From contig CAVSBJ010000011.1 in assembly GCA_963726105.1 (NCBI GenBank), positions 1 to 64,000 on the forward strand: a stretch of DNA of 64,000 bases. Reading direction: 5' to 3'. The position numbers were made by a program, and so were the translations under genes. The number at the start of each line of letters is the position of its first letter. The stretch's first letter is position 1. The notes below the pieces were generated by a model, which saw only the letters and a list, made by a program, of their open reading frames with translations, had not been told where the DNA came from and made no database searches. This DNA comes from Roseiarcus sp963726105 (GTDB lineage: Bacteria > Pseudomonadota > Alphaproteobacteria > Rhizobiales > Beijerinckiaceae). Of the stretch, positions 9,514 to 17,896 are shown one piece after another.

Positions 9514-9843
9514 TCATGGCTTGTATCGGCGGGCGAGCGCCGCCTGGGCAAAATAAGCGCTAGCCTTACGCAGGATCTCGTTGGCCTGACGAAGCTCGCG
9601 GTTCTCTCGCTCCAGGGTCTTAAGCTTGGCGGCCATGTCCGTGATCAGGCCAGGCTTGCGCCCGCTGTCTCGCTCGGCCCCGCCAACCCATTGATGCAGC
9701 GTCTGCGCAGCGCAACCGATCTTGTCCGCAATCGAGACCAGCGTTGCCCAACGCGACGTATGTTCATGCTCGTGATCCAAAACCATCCGCACCGCGCCGG
9801 ATCGCACCTCAGGCGAGAACTTGTTTGTTGTCTTGCTTGTCAT
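9514..9843 (-). CDS. IS3-family transposase OrfA
   Basis: This is a 109-residue OrfA protein of an IS3 element. It has an N-terminal helix-turn-helix (KFSPEVRSGAVRMVLDHEHE, then SIADKIGCAAQTLHQWV) that binds the element ends, followed by a leucine-zipper-like stretch (LKTLERENRELRQANEILRK). In intact IS3 elements it is joined to OrfB by programmed -1 frameshifting, and the overlap at 9514-9517 has the usual arrangement. OrfA is undamaged, but its OrfB partner is frameshifted, interrupted and truncated. At most it could act as a regulator or inhibitor. Confidence 0.85.
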   Translation of the reverse strand: MTSKTTNKFSPEVRSGAVRMVLDHEHEHTSRWATLVSIADKIGCAAQTLHQWVGGAERDSGRKPGLITDMAAKLKTLERENRELRQANEILRKASAYFAQAALARRYKP

Positions 9844-10083
9844 CGCTCCACCCTCTCAAGAGTTGGAGCCTCCGGCAAACCCGGGGCGGTTCACGTCGGC
9901 GGGACGGACGGGCGCCCGCAGCGGATGCTTCGCCGCGATGCGCGCCTCGACATTCACGTCAGAGAACAGGGCCCCGCTCGTCCGATCCTCGCCCCGCATC
10001 CAACTCCCCCCACTCGGCCACCGAGCACAGAGAATCATGCCCCAAAGGCAAACACCACAGCCTCCTCGGCCGACTTCTTCAGC

Positions 10084-11408
10084 AGCCTGCTAGGGGTAAC
10101 CCAGCTCAAGAACATCGCTGAGCTCGCGCGAGTTTATTCGCTGCAAGTCGGGCTGCCCGCTCGGGCGAAGCCGACCGAGTTGTCCGACATCAAGTTCGCG
10201 AGCCTGCCTGCGGCGGCAGTCGCCCCTATCGAGCCGTCGATCGCCGTTCTCCCTTTCGCCAATATGAGCGGCGACGCTGAGCAGGAATATTTCGCGGACG
10301 GCATCTCGGAAGACATCATCACAGCGCTCTCGAAGCTCCCGCAGCTGCTCGTGATCGCCCGCAATTCCGCCTTCACGTTCAAGGGCAAGAACGTCCACGT
10401 CCCCGAGGTCGGCAAAATCCTCGGCGTGCGCTACGTTCTCGAGGGTAGCGTACGCGAATCGGCGCCCGGGTCAGGATCACCGCCAGCTCATCGACGCGAC
10501 GACCGGTGGGCATCTATGGTCCGAACGCTTCGACCGTGAGCTCGCCGACATCTTCGCCGTGCAGGACGACGTGACGACCCAAATCGTCCCCGCGTTGGCG
10601 CTCAACCTCAGCCCCAACGATCGGAAGAATATCGCCGCCGAGCATACTGGCAATCAGGAGGTTTACGACTGCTTCCTGCGTTGACGCGAGCTGTGGTGGC
10701 GCCACGCAAGTGCGAGCAACGTTGAAGCCGAAAGGCTGTTGAGGCGGGCGATCGAACTCGACCCCGGCTTCGCTCCCACCTACGCCTTCCTCGGCGCGGC
10801 GAAAGTGAACGCCTATGCCAGCGGGTGGAGCGCCTCGCCCGAGCAGGGCCTCGAGGAGGCCGACAAGGCCGCCGGGCTCGCGGTGCAACTCGACGAGCGC
10901 TATCCCTTTGCACTCTGGGCGCTCGCCTGCGCTAGCCTCTGGGCCCGACGCTACGACGAAGCTGTGAGCGCGGCGGAGAAAGTGGTCGCGTTCAATCCGA
11001 GCTTCGCGGAAGAATTCGCCGGGATCGGCTTCATCCTGCACTACGTCGGCCGGTCCGAGGAGGCGGTCGCCTGCCTCGACCGCGCCATGACACTCGATCC
11101 CTTCTGCGCCGACATGGTCCTCCACTTTCAGGGGCAGGCGCTCTACCAGCTCGGCCGCTATGAGGCCGCCGCCGCGATCCTGAAGCAGCGCATTCTGCGC
11201 AATCCGGACACCGACGCCTCGCGCGCCCTGCTCGACGCCGCCTATGGCCAGAAAGGCCTTATCGAGGAGGCTCGCGAAACCTCGCGGGGGGCTCATGCAG
11301 GTCAATCCCGACTACTCGCTCGAGCAGCGCCGCAAGCTGCCGCCCTACAAGAATCCGGAGGACTTCGAACCGTTCATCGAGGGCTTGCGCAAGGCGGGAC
11401 TGCCTTAG
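10084..11408 (+). pseudogene. Adenylate-cyclase/TPR-type protein, N-terminal cyclase domain lost, frameshifted
   Basis: The gene resembles alphaproteobacterial proteins that join a class III nucleotide cyclase domain to a TolB-N-like segment and TPR repeats. Only the end of the cyclase linker remains (QLKNIAELARVYSLQVG), followed by PSIAVLPFANMSGDAEQEYF and GVRYVLEGSVRES. The frame shifts near 10460 (VRITAQLIDATTGGHLWSER in the new frame), a TGA stop occurs at 10682, then TPR-rich sequence runs from 10739 (RAIELDPGFAPTYAFLGAAK). A last shift near 11285 gives MQVNPDYSLEQRRKLPPYKN. The 5' part was probably lost when the IS3 element or a deletion arrived. It is non-functional. Confidence 0.82.
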
Positions 11409-11434
11409 GTTGGGGCCAGTCCCGTTGACCGGCT

Positions 11435-12310
11435 CTAGCTCCGCAGCACGGCGCAGGCGCCGCCAACCGCCTGGATCCGATCGCAGAGTCGCCTGGCCTC
11501 ACCACCGGTCTGGGCGGGCAGGCGGACGCGGTAGAACGGGCGCCAGCCGCGGCTTCGCAGGACCGAGCCCAGCACGAACGGATTCATGTCTCCGATCACG
11601 CTCGCGTACTGATGCCGGGCGCGAGCGAAGGCGCGCAGCGCCGAGCCTTTCGAGAAGCTCGCGGCAATCTGCACGCCCCAGGGCGCAAACCAGCCCGAGA
11701 CAATTCCCGATGAGGGCGCCGTCACACGGAGGGAGGCGACGAGGCCCAGGCAGGAACCACTTTTGTCCAGCGCGGCCTCGGCCGGCGGCTTATCGCTCCG
11801 CCACTCGTCGGCATTATGGCCCGTGACGGCGAGCACGTAATCCTCCGTCTCGAACGGAAGCGATCCCTTGCCCGCGAGCCAGTGGGTGACCCCCGTGGCG
11901 CCGGCGTTATAGGCAGCTGCGGCCAGGCCCAGATTACCGAAGCGGAGCTTGAGTTCGTTCAGGAACCTCGCGGAGGCTGGGATCGCGGAAGCGGGATCGA
12001 ACGGATCAATGAGCCCGCGCTCGTTCGCCGTCCCCGGCATGAACTGGGCGACCCCTTGCGCGCCCGCGGGGCTGACCGCGTTCGGCCGGAACGAGCTCTC
12101 CCGCCAGATGAGCTTGGTGAAATAGTCGGCCGGCAGCCCCTCCGCCCTGGCGGACGCTTCGACGATCCCGCACAAGGTCGCGACCGCATTGTCGGTCTCG
12201 GCGCCCGCGTCGGCATGAGCCGGGCAGCTGAGGCAAAATACGAGCGCGGCAAGCGCGATCGCTTTCCCTCCGGCGCCAGTCAGACCCCGGATGCGGCACG
12301 CGTCGTGCAT
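11435..12310 (-). CDS. Secreted lytic murein transglycosylase (SLT domain, SPOR-like C-terminus)
   Basis: The predicted product has 291 residues. It starts with a signal peptide (hydrophobic AIALAALVFCLSCPAHADA) and is followed by a soluble lytic transglycosylase domain. The catalytic Glu is in LIWRESSFRPNAVSPAGAQG, with the family motifs GVAQFMPGTA and LAAAAYNAGATGV after it. Such enzymes cleave the MurNAc-GlcNAc bond of peptidoglycan with 1,6-anhydro product formation. The last ~70 residues (FYRVRLPAQTGGEARRLCDR, VGGACAVLR) look like a SPOR peptidoglycan-binding domain. The ATG at 12310 places the signal peptide normally; an ATG at 12358 is the alternative. It is divergent from icd, with about 80 bp between the starts, and is the first undamaged housekeeping-type gene in the island. 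Confidence 0.85.
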   Translation of the reverse strand: MHDACRIRGLTGAGGKAIALAALVFCLSCPAHADAGAETDNAVATLCGIVEASARAEGLPADYFTKLIWRESSFRPNAVSPAGAQGVAQFMPGTANERGLIDPFDPASAIPASARFLNELKLRFGNLGLAAAAYNAGATGVTHWLAGKGSLPFETEDYVLAVTGHNADEWRSDKPPAEAALDKSGSCLGLVASLRVTAPSSGIVSGWFAPWGVQIAASFSKGSALRAFARARHQYASVIGDMNPFVLGSVLRSRGWRPFYRVRLPAQTGGEARRLCDRIQAVGGACAVLRS

Positions 12311-12393
12311 GCCTTTGCCCGCGAAGGCGCCGATGCTATAGGGGCTCGTCGCCCGCACGTCGCGCGTCTCCCGCCAACGAGAGTCCCTCTAAG

Positions 12394-13605
12394 ATGCCCA
12401 AGATCAAGGTCACGAATCCGGTCGTCGAACTCGACGGCGACGAGATGACGCGCATCATCTGGCAACTGATTCGCGACAAGCTTATCCATCCCTATCTGGA
12501 CGTCGATCTCAAGTACTACGATCTCTCGGTCGAGAATCGCGACGCGACCAACGACCAGGTCACGATCGACGCGGCGCATGCGATCCAGGCCGCCGGCGTT
12601 GGCGTCAAATGCGCGACCATCACGCCGGACGAGACGCGGGTCAAAGAGTTCCATCTGAAGGAAATGTGGAGGAGCCCGAACGGCACCATCCGCAACATCT
12701 TAGGGGGAGTCATCTTCCGCGAGCCGATCATCTGCAAGAACGTGCCGCGTCTGGTCCCGAGTTGGACCCAGCCGATCATCATCGGCCGCCACGCTTACGG
12801 CGACCAGTATCGCGCGACGGATTTCAAGGTTCCCGGAAAAGGCCGCCTCACCGTCCGGTTCGAGGGCGACGACGGGACGGTGATCGAGAAGGAAGTGTTC
12901 AAGTTTCCCGGCGCAGGCGTCGCGATGTCGATGTACAATCTCGACAATTCGATCCGCGATTTCGCCCGCGCTTCGCTGAATTTCGGGTTGCTGCGCAAGT
13001 ATCCCGTCTATCTCTCGACCAAGAATACAATTCTGAAAGTCTACGACGGCCGCTTCAAGGACATCTTCCAGGAAATTTACGACGACGAGTTCAAGAGCCG
13101 GTTCCAGTCGCTCGGCATCACTTATGAGCATCGCCTGATCGACGACATGGTCGCGGCCGCGCTCAAGTGGTCGGGCGGCTATGTGTGGGCCTGCAAGAAC
13201 TACGACGGCGACGTGCAGTCGGACACGGTCGCGCAGGGGTTCGGTTCGCTCGGTCTCATGACCAGCGTCCTCATGACGCCCGATGGGCGGACCGTCGAAG
13301 CCGAAGCCGCTCACGGCACTGTCACCCGCCACTACCGCGAACATCAAAAGGGGCGCGAAACCTCGACCAATTCGATCGCCTCGATCTTCGCCTGGACGCG
13401 CGGCCTTGCGCATCGCGCCAAGCTCGACGGCAACGAGGCGCTCGCCAAGTTCACCGACACGCTCGAGAAGGTGTGCATCGACACCGTCGAGGCCGGCGCC
13501 ATGACCAAGGATCTTGCCCTTCTGGTCGGCCCCGATCAGAAATGGCTCTCGACCGAAGGCTTCCTCGACAAGGTCGACCAGAACCTGAAAAAGGCGATAG
13601 CGTAG
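12394..13605 (+). CDS. icd: NADP-dependent isocitrate dehydrogenase
   Basis: The 403-residue enzyme oxidatively decarboxylates isocitrate to 2-oxoglutarate in the TCA cycle and supplies NADPH. It belongs to the eukaryote-like homodimeric subfamily common in alphaproteobacteria. Visible signatures are NPVVELDGDEMTRIIWQLI at the N-terminus, the substrate-binding segment EMWRSPNGTIRNILGG, and KNYDGDVQSDTVAQGFGSLG with its metal-binding Asp residues. The conserved EAAHGTVTRHYR follows. The length is normal and no defect is seen. It stands alone, flanked downstream by a REP-like repeat and the interrupted IS110. It marks core chromosome between the two IS256 copies. Confidence 0.97.
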   Translation: MPKIKVTNPVVELDGDEMTRIIWQLIRDKLIHPYLDVDLKYYDLSVENRDATNDQVTIDAAHAIQAAGVGVKCATITPDETRVKEFHLKEMWRSPNGTIRNILGGVIFREPIICKNVPRLVPSWTQPIIIGRHAYGDQYRATDFKVPGKGRLTVRFEGDDGTVIEKEVFKFPGAGVAMSMYNLDNSIRDFARASLNFGLLRKYPVYLSTKNTILKVYDGRFKDIFQEIYDDEFKSRFQSLGITYEHRLIDDMVAAALKWSGGYVWACKNYDGDVQSDTVAQGFGSLGLMTSVLMTPDGRTVEAEAAHGTVTRHYREHQKGRETSTNSIASIFAWTRGLAHRAKLDGNEALAKFTDTLEKVCIDTVEAGAMTKDLALLVGPDQKWLSTEGFLDKVDQNLKKAIA

Positions 13606-13625
13606 GGCGCGAGCGCGCGAAAATC

Positions 13626-13690
13626 GTCATCGCGAGGAGCGAAGCGACGCCGCGATCCAGGAGTCGGGGCGCGCCCGGGTCTCTGGATTG
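13626..13690. repeat. REP-like palindromic repeat, degraded copy A
   Basis: The arm GTCATCGCGAGGAGCGAAGC, followed by gacgccgcgatccag, matches repeats at 16021, 27129 and 42555. The opposite arm is reduced to CTCTGGATTG near 13680. It lies just downstream of icd, the usual extragenic position of such repeats. Confidence 0.6.
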
Positions 13691-13949
13691 TACGTGTTGG
13701 CCGGCTGTTCTTTGGCGGCTTTGGGTCTGCGGTCAGAATGGCGGGCAGGACGGCGAGATCAATTCTGGATGGAACACGAGTTCGCAAGCAATCTCGATCC
13801 GTCGTCCTGCCTTTTTCGGTCTTGAGCGCGAACGGTAGGCCGGCCCACCCCGAGTTACAACCCTGCGCCAGAGGACCTTCCCCTCTTGCGAAAGGCGCGC
13901 CATGGTAGCTCGTCGCCGATCGGCTTCAACCAATCTTTGCGCTGTTGCA
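13691..13949. other. Non-coding stretch before IS110 remnant
   Basis: I see no supportable gene here. Part of it is probably the untranslated end of the IS110 element, since IS110 transposase coding begins near 13950. The element's outer boundary cannot be fixed from sequence alone. Confidence 0.4.
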
Positions 13950-14016
13950 GGCCCCTTGTGCATCGGCGTCGATGTTTCGAAGGATTGACTCGACATCGCC
14001 GATCCGGCGGGCCGCT

Positions 14017-15327
14017 GGGACTGTCAGGAATTTCGTGCGTGGGGCCATAATCGCGCCGATGGAGGGCGAATATGGCGATCAAGAAGGACACGCTGGACGA
14101 TCTTTTGGCTGGCCGCGACCCGAAGGCTGTGTTTTCGAAAGACGGTCTTTTCGATGAGCTGAAGAAGGCTCTGGCGGAGCGGGGGCTGAACGCCGAGCTG
14201 GACGATCATCTCGACAATGAGGCCGCCGAGGGGTCCCAGAACCGGCGCAACGGCTCTTCAAAGAAGACGGTCCTGACGGAGACGGCCAAGATCGACATCC
14301 GCATTCCGCGCGATCGGGAAGGCACATTCGATCCGAAGCTGATCCAGCGCTACCAGCGGCGGTTTCCCGGCTTCGACGACAAGATCGTGTCGATGTACGC
14401 GCGCGGCATGACGGTACGCGAGATCCAGGGCCATCTCCTGGAGCTTTACGGGCTGGAGGTGTCGCCGGACCTGATTTCGACGGTCACCGACGCCGTGCTC
14501 GAGACCGTGGCCGAATGGCAGAACCGGCCGCTGGAAACGAGCTATCCGCTGGTTTTCTTCGACGCCATCAGGGTCAAGATCCGCGACGCAAGATCCGCGA
14601 CGAAGGCCTGGTCCGCAACAAGGCTGTCTATCTCGCGCTTGGCGTCGCAGCAGATGGAACGAAGGACATTCTCGGGCTCTGGATCGAGACGACCGAGGGC
14701 GCCAAATTCTGGCTCAAGGTGATGAACGAGCTGAAGGCCCGCGGCGTCGAGGACATCCTGATCGCCGTCGTCGACGGCCTGAAGGGCTTTCCGGAGGCGA
14801 TCGAGGCGGTCTTTCCGCAGGCCGCGGTTCAAACCTGCATCGTCCATCTCATCCGCAATTCGCTGGATTTCGTGTCCTGGAAAGACCGGAAGCCCGTCGT
14901 CGCCGAGCTACGGAAAATCTACCGCGCCGCCGACGCCGAAACCGGCCGCAAGGCGCTCGAGGCCTTCGAGGGCGGCCCGTGGGGCGGCAAATACGCGGCG
15001 ATCGGCCAGATCTGGCGGCGGCAATGGGAGCAGGTCATCCCGTTCTTCGCCTTCGCTCCGGCCGTGCGCAAAATCGTCTACACCACGAATGCTATCGAGG
15101 CCTTGAACGCCACGCTGCGACGGGCCGTGCGGGCGAGAGGCCATTTCCCCAGCGACGAGGCGGCGACCAAGCTCATTTTCCTAGTCTTGCGCCAAGTCGC
15201 TCAGCAATGGAAAATGCCGCCCCGCGAATGGGCCGAGGCTAAGACCCAGTTCGCCATCATGTTCGGCGATCGCTTCGTCAGAACCTGATGGAAACCCGGC
15301 CCCGCGCACAAGATTTCCGACAGTCCC
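14017..15327 (+). mobile_element. IS256-type insertion sequence, copy 2 (1311 bp)
   Basis: This has the same length and apparently the same sequence as 6068-7378, in the same orientation, 7949 bp away. Ends are GGGACTGTCAGGAATTTCGT at the left and the complement of GGGACTGTCGGAAATCTTGT at the right. It splits an IS110 transposase gene: codons for DPAGR lie to the left and RRALRIANT to the right. The immediate 8-bp flanks (gggccgct and cgacgcgc) do not match, so a simple target duplication is not evident even though the host gene is nearly continuous. Direct-repeat copies make the 12-13.6 kb icd region prone to excision or duplication by homologous recombination. Confidence 0.92.
14072..15288 (+). 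pseudogene. IS256-type transposase with the same frameshifting duplication (copy 2)
   Basis: This is identical in translation to the copy at 6123-7339, including the tandem CAAGATCCGCGACG duplication, here at 14575-14588 and 14589-14602. The first frame ends at 14722 and the second is open from before 14515 to 15288. The catalytic motifs FFDAI, VVDGLKGF and YTTNAIEALN are split between the two frames. Since the lesion is the same in both copies it predates the duplication of the element. Either another IS256 relative supplied transposase in trans, frameshifting yields a little active enzyme, or the copies spread by recombination. Confidence 0.9.
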
Positions 15328-16020
15328 CGACGCGCCCTGCGGATCGCCAACACGGTCGCCGCCATTGCCCAAGTCTTGCACCGAAGTCTTAGGCGGACCC
15401 TGGCCGCAGGGCTGTCGCGCCATGGTCTGCGAAGCGACTGGCGGCTATGAGCGCCCCCTGATGCTGGCCCAGTTCGGCCTGCCGCTTCGCCGCGCGCATC
15501 CCCAATCGCGCCCGCGCTTTCGCAAAGGCCGCGGCGCGCTCGGCCTAAGACCGATGCGATCGATGCTCGAATGCTGGCCCGCTTCGCCGCCTTCATCGCC
15601 AACGAGCCGGCCAGGCCTTCGCCAGCCCCACCAGACCCACGCGCTCGCTGCCCTGGTCAGCCGGCTCGACCGATTGAGCGACCTGCGTCAGTCTGAAAGT
15701 TGTCGCGCGCAACAGGCCGACGAAGCCAGCGTCAAGGTCTCGATCAGCGCGGTGATCGCGGTCCTCGACGGCCAGATCGACGCCATCCAGCGCGCCATCG
15801 ACGTCCTCACCGCCAGCGACCCCATTCTGACCGAAAAGGCCAGCCTCCTGCGCTCTTGCAAAGGCGTCGGCCCGAAGAATGCGCAGATGATCCTCGCTAG
15901 CCAACGGCAAACCGCACAAGCTCATCATCGTCGCCGTCATCCGAAAACTCATCGTCACCCTCAACGCAATGATCAAAGCCGAAACACCCTTCAAACCGGC
16001 CTTGACTTGAAACACGGTAG

Positions 16021-16051
16021 ATTGCTTCGTCGCTACGCTCCTCGCAATGAC
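16021..16051. repeat. REP-like half repeat, copy B
   Basis: The arm beginning ATTGCTTCGTCGCTACGCTC, then ctcgcaatgac, is the same word as the right arm of the repeat at 27183-27219. Only one arm is found, directly after the IS110 remnant, suggesting that the other arm was lost or lies elsewhere. Confidence 0.6.
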
Positions 16052-16406
16052 GGTTCTCTGGGATGCAGCAAATTCTCGGCGCGAAGCGCAATTGATTGCG
16101 GGAAATCACAAAATGCGCTAAGCTTGCGGGATGAACGAAGCTCCCGTTCCCTATGCCAGGATGATTTTGTTCCCCCGTTAAGCGAGCAGAGCCCGAAAAG
16201 CCTCCAGAAAATATTTTCTAGCGTTTGTCCCGCATAACCCATTGAAAAGGCTCGATTCGCACGAGAGAATCCAAGGAATTACAAGGAAATCCAACACCTC
16301 CGAGATGAGGTTTTGGCGGCGAAAGCGCGACAAGCCAAGACATTCCAAACAGATCGGGTGTTCGCCGTACTCACAACTCGATACAGTATAAAATGGCCGC
16401 CGCAAA
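16052..16406. other. Intergenic stretch with no supportable gene
   Basis: This is a comparatively AT-rich stretch (for example around 16200-16390) between the IS island and the amidase gene. No conserved ORF, RNA or repeat is recognised. It may contain the remains of an older insertion. Confidence 0.3.
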
Positions 16407-17186
16407 TCAGGTTGATGGAGGCGGCGCGCCTCCCAGCGCGCCAATCAGCGCCTTCAGCGTCGCGGCCGTCGAGGCGTCCGCTTCGCCGTCGACGCGCTCC
16501 GGCCGGAAATGGCGCTGGAAGGCCGTGACCACCCGCCGGGTCTGGCGGTCATAAATGCCCGTAAGATCAACCCCGTAGCCATAGAGGGCGAGCAGCGCCT
16601 GCAGCGCCCGAACCGGCGGGCCTTCCTCCTCATGGGCGAATAACGGCGAGCCGGTGAGCGGAGCGGGCTCGACCCAATGGCCGACGCCGCTCCGCCAGAG
16701 CGTCGCCCAGGGAAAGCCTTCCCCGGGATCGCGCTTGCGCGCCGGCGCGATGTCCGAATGGGCGAGGATCCGCTCGGGCGCGATCGACCAGCGTGCGGCA
16801 ATATCCCGCACGAGCGCAATCGTCGCCTCGATCTGACGGTCGGGAAAGGGCGGCGAGCCCCCTTCGTGGCCTGGATTGACGATCTCGATCCCGATCGAGG
16901 CCGAGTTCAGATCGCTTTCGCCTTTCCATGAACCGTGGCCCGCGTGCCAGGCGCGAGCGGTCTCGGCGACCAATTGGTCGATCGAGCCGTCTTCCCAAAT
17001 CAAATAATGAGCGGACACCTCAGAGGCGGGATCGGTTAGCGCCTTCAGCGCGGCCTCGCCCGTCGGCATCCCCGTGTAATGAAGGATGAGGCAGTTGGGA
17101 CGGCCGTACCCGCGCCGCTCGCCATAGTTGGGCGATGGCACGAAGCAAGCAGCGAGCGGACTGTCCGGGGAAGGGCGCGCGATCAT
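16407..17186 (-). CDS. N-acetylmuramoyl-L-alanine amidase, AmiD type, with peptidoglycan-binding domain
   Basis: This 259-residue protein has an N-terminal Amidase_2 domain (about residues 10-165) that hydrolyses the bond between MurNAc and the stem peptide. Zinc ligands are visible in LILHYTGM (His36), in RAWHAGHGSW and in ILAHSDIAPARKRDPGEGFP. A C-terminal peptidoglycan-binding type 1 domain follows (VRALQALLALYGYGVDLTGI, DRQTRRVVTAFQRHFRPER). No clear signal peptide is present, as is common for this group in alphaproteobacteria, so its compartment is uncertain; it may recycle anhydro-muropeptides. It precedes three small lipoprotein genes on the same strand. Confidence 0.9.
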   Translation of the reverse strand: MIARPSPDSPLAACFVPSPNYGERRGYGRPNCLILHYTGMPTGEAALKALTDPASEVSAHYLIWEDGSIDQLVAETARAWHAGHGSWKGESDLNSASIGIEIVNPGHEGGSPPFPDRQIEATIALVRDIAARWSIAPERILAHSDIAPARKRDPGEGFPWATLWRSGVGHWVEPAPLTGSPLFAHEEEGPPVRALQALLALYGYGVDLTGIYDRQTRRVVTAFQRHFRPERVDGEADASTAATLKALIGALGGAPPPST

Positions 17187-17269
17187 GTCCCACGGCCGGA
17201 GCCGCGAGCGGGGCGCGAGAGGACCTCGCCATGGCGAGAACTAGCCATGGCGCGCAAAGGGTGGATTGA

Positions 17270-17560
17270 TCAGTACCAGGCGCGGCAGACGCGTTGGCCG
17301 TAGGCGTTCCAGCCCCAGCGCGCGCAATGGTGGCGCGGCGCCGTCACGGCGTTGCCGATCAGCGCGCCCGTGCCCGCGCCGAGAATGCCGCCGGCAATGG
17401 CGCCGCCGGCGCTGCCGCCGGTGAGCGCCGACCCGATCAGCGCGCCGCCGCCGGCGCCGATCGCGCCGCCAGCCAGCGTGCCGGTTTGTTGTTGCGGCGT
17501 GTAGCAGCCCGAAACGGACAGCGCGCCAACCAAGGCTAGCGCAGTGAAAGTCTTTTTCAT
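17270..17560 (-). CDS. Glycine-zipper lipoprotein 1
   Basis: This predicted 96-residue lipoprotein has a signal peptide ending in the lipobox LSVSGC. The central region is a glycine zipper (GGAIGAGGGALIGSAL, then GGAIAGGILGAGTGALIG) resembling the OmpA-associated YMGG/17-kDa surface antigen group. The short C-terminal tail CARWGWNAYGQRVCRAWY has two cysteines. The start at 17560 (MKKTF) is chosen because a signal peptide begins there; the open frame extends seven codons further. It is the third of three tandem paralogues transcribed leftward, with a 17-nt gap to the second. The exact role is unknown; the family is linked to outer-membrane integrity. Confidence 0.85.
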   Translation of the reverse strand: MKKTFTALALVGALSVSGCYTPQQQTGTLAGGAIGAGGGALIGSALTGGSAGGAIAGGILGAGTGALIGNAVTAPRHHCARWGWNAYGQRVCRAWY

Positions 17561-17577
17561 GTTTCCCCCCTCTGGGT

Positions 17578-17880
17578 TCAATAGAAAGCGGTGCAGACCC
17601 GATTGCCGTTATAGTCGTAGCCAAACTGCGCGCATCGGCCGCTCGGCTGCGGCGGCGCCGTCGCGGCATTGCCGATTAAAGCGCCGGTCCCCGCGCCAAG
17701 TAAGCCCCCGGCGATGGCGCCGCCCGCGCTGCCATGGGTAAGCGCCGACCCGATAAGCGCGCCGCCGCCCGCGCCGATCGCCCCGCCGGCAAGCGTGCCT
17801 GTCTGCTGTTGCGGCGTGTAGCAGCCCGAAACGGACAGCGCGCCGCCTAAGGCGAGCGCAAGTGCGAGTGTTTTCTTCAT
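17578..17880 (-). CDS. Glycine-zipper lipoprotein 2
   Basis: This 100-residue paralogue of the two neighbouring genes starts at 17880 (MKKTLALALALGGALSVSGC, lipobox at the end). The zipper is almost identical to protein 1 and the tail is CAQFGYDYNGNRVCTAFY. The near-identity with protein 1 over the lipobox and zipper, also at the DNA level, indicates recent tandem duplication. Divergence is concentrated in the tail. It is presumably co-transcribed with the flanking paralogues: gaps are 17 and 16 nt. Confidence 0.85.
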   Translation of the reverse strand: MKKTLALALALGGALSVSGCYTPQQQTGTLAGGAIGAGGGALIGSALTHGSAGGAIAGGLLGAGTGALIGNAATAPPQPSGRCAQFGYDYNGNRVCTAFY

Positions 17881-17896
17881 GTTTCCCCTATTTGGC

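Larger units (their letters stand above)
7379..9893 (-). pseudogene. IS3-family element, orfB frameshifted, interrupted by IS30 and 3'-truncated
   Basis: The upstream end is at 9893, where the complement reads TGAACCGCCCCGGGTTTGCC, a typical IS3-type terminus. orfA (9514-9843) is intact. orfB starts near 9517 (FIDDHREAYGVEPICKVLPI) and contains YGVRKVWRQLRREG. It changes frame near 9195 and continues through the DDE core (PNPLWVSDFTDVATWTGFVY, FVIDAYARRIVGWR). The IS30 element occupies 7451-8909. Beyond it orfB resumes at 7450 as YVSITYTQRLAEAGIEPSVG and is cut off by the IS256 end at 7378, so the C-terminal catalytic Glu region and the far inverted repeat are gone. The element is dead. Confidence 0.88.
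13950..16010 (+). pseudogene. IS110-family transposase, split by IS256 copy 2 and further decayed
   Basis: The N-terminal piece CIGVDVSKD-stop-LDIADPAGR (about 13959-14015) is the DEDD-type first motif of IS110 transposases with an in-frame TGA after SKD. The IS256 element at 14017-15327 interrupts it. The protein resumes as RRALRIANTVAAIAQVL, then CEATGGYERPLMLA (15427-15470). The rest is spread over several frames: MLARFAAFIANEPA, a coiled middle region, and SLLRSCKGVGPKNAQMILA. A deletion then jumps to the C-terminal ANGKPHKLIIVAVIRKLIVT, ending at 16010. Multiple lesions make it inactive. It was inserted before IS256 copy 2. Confidence 0.83.
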
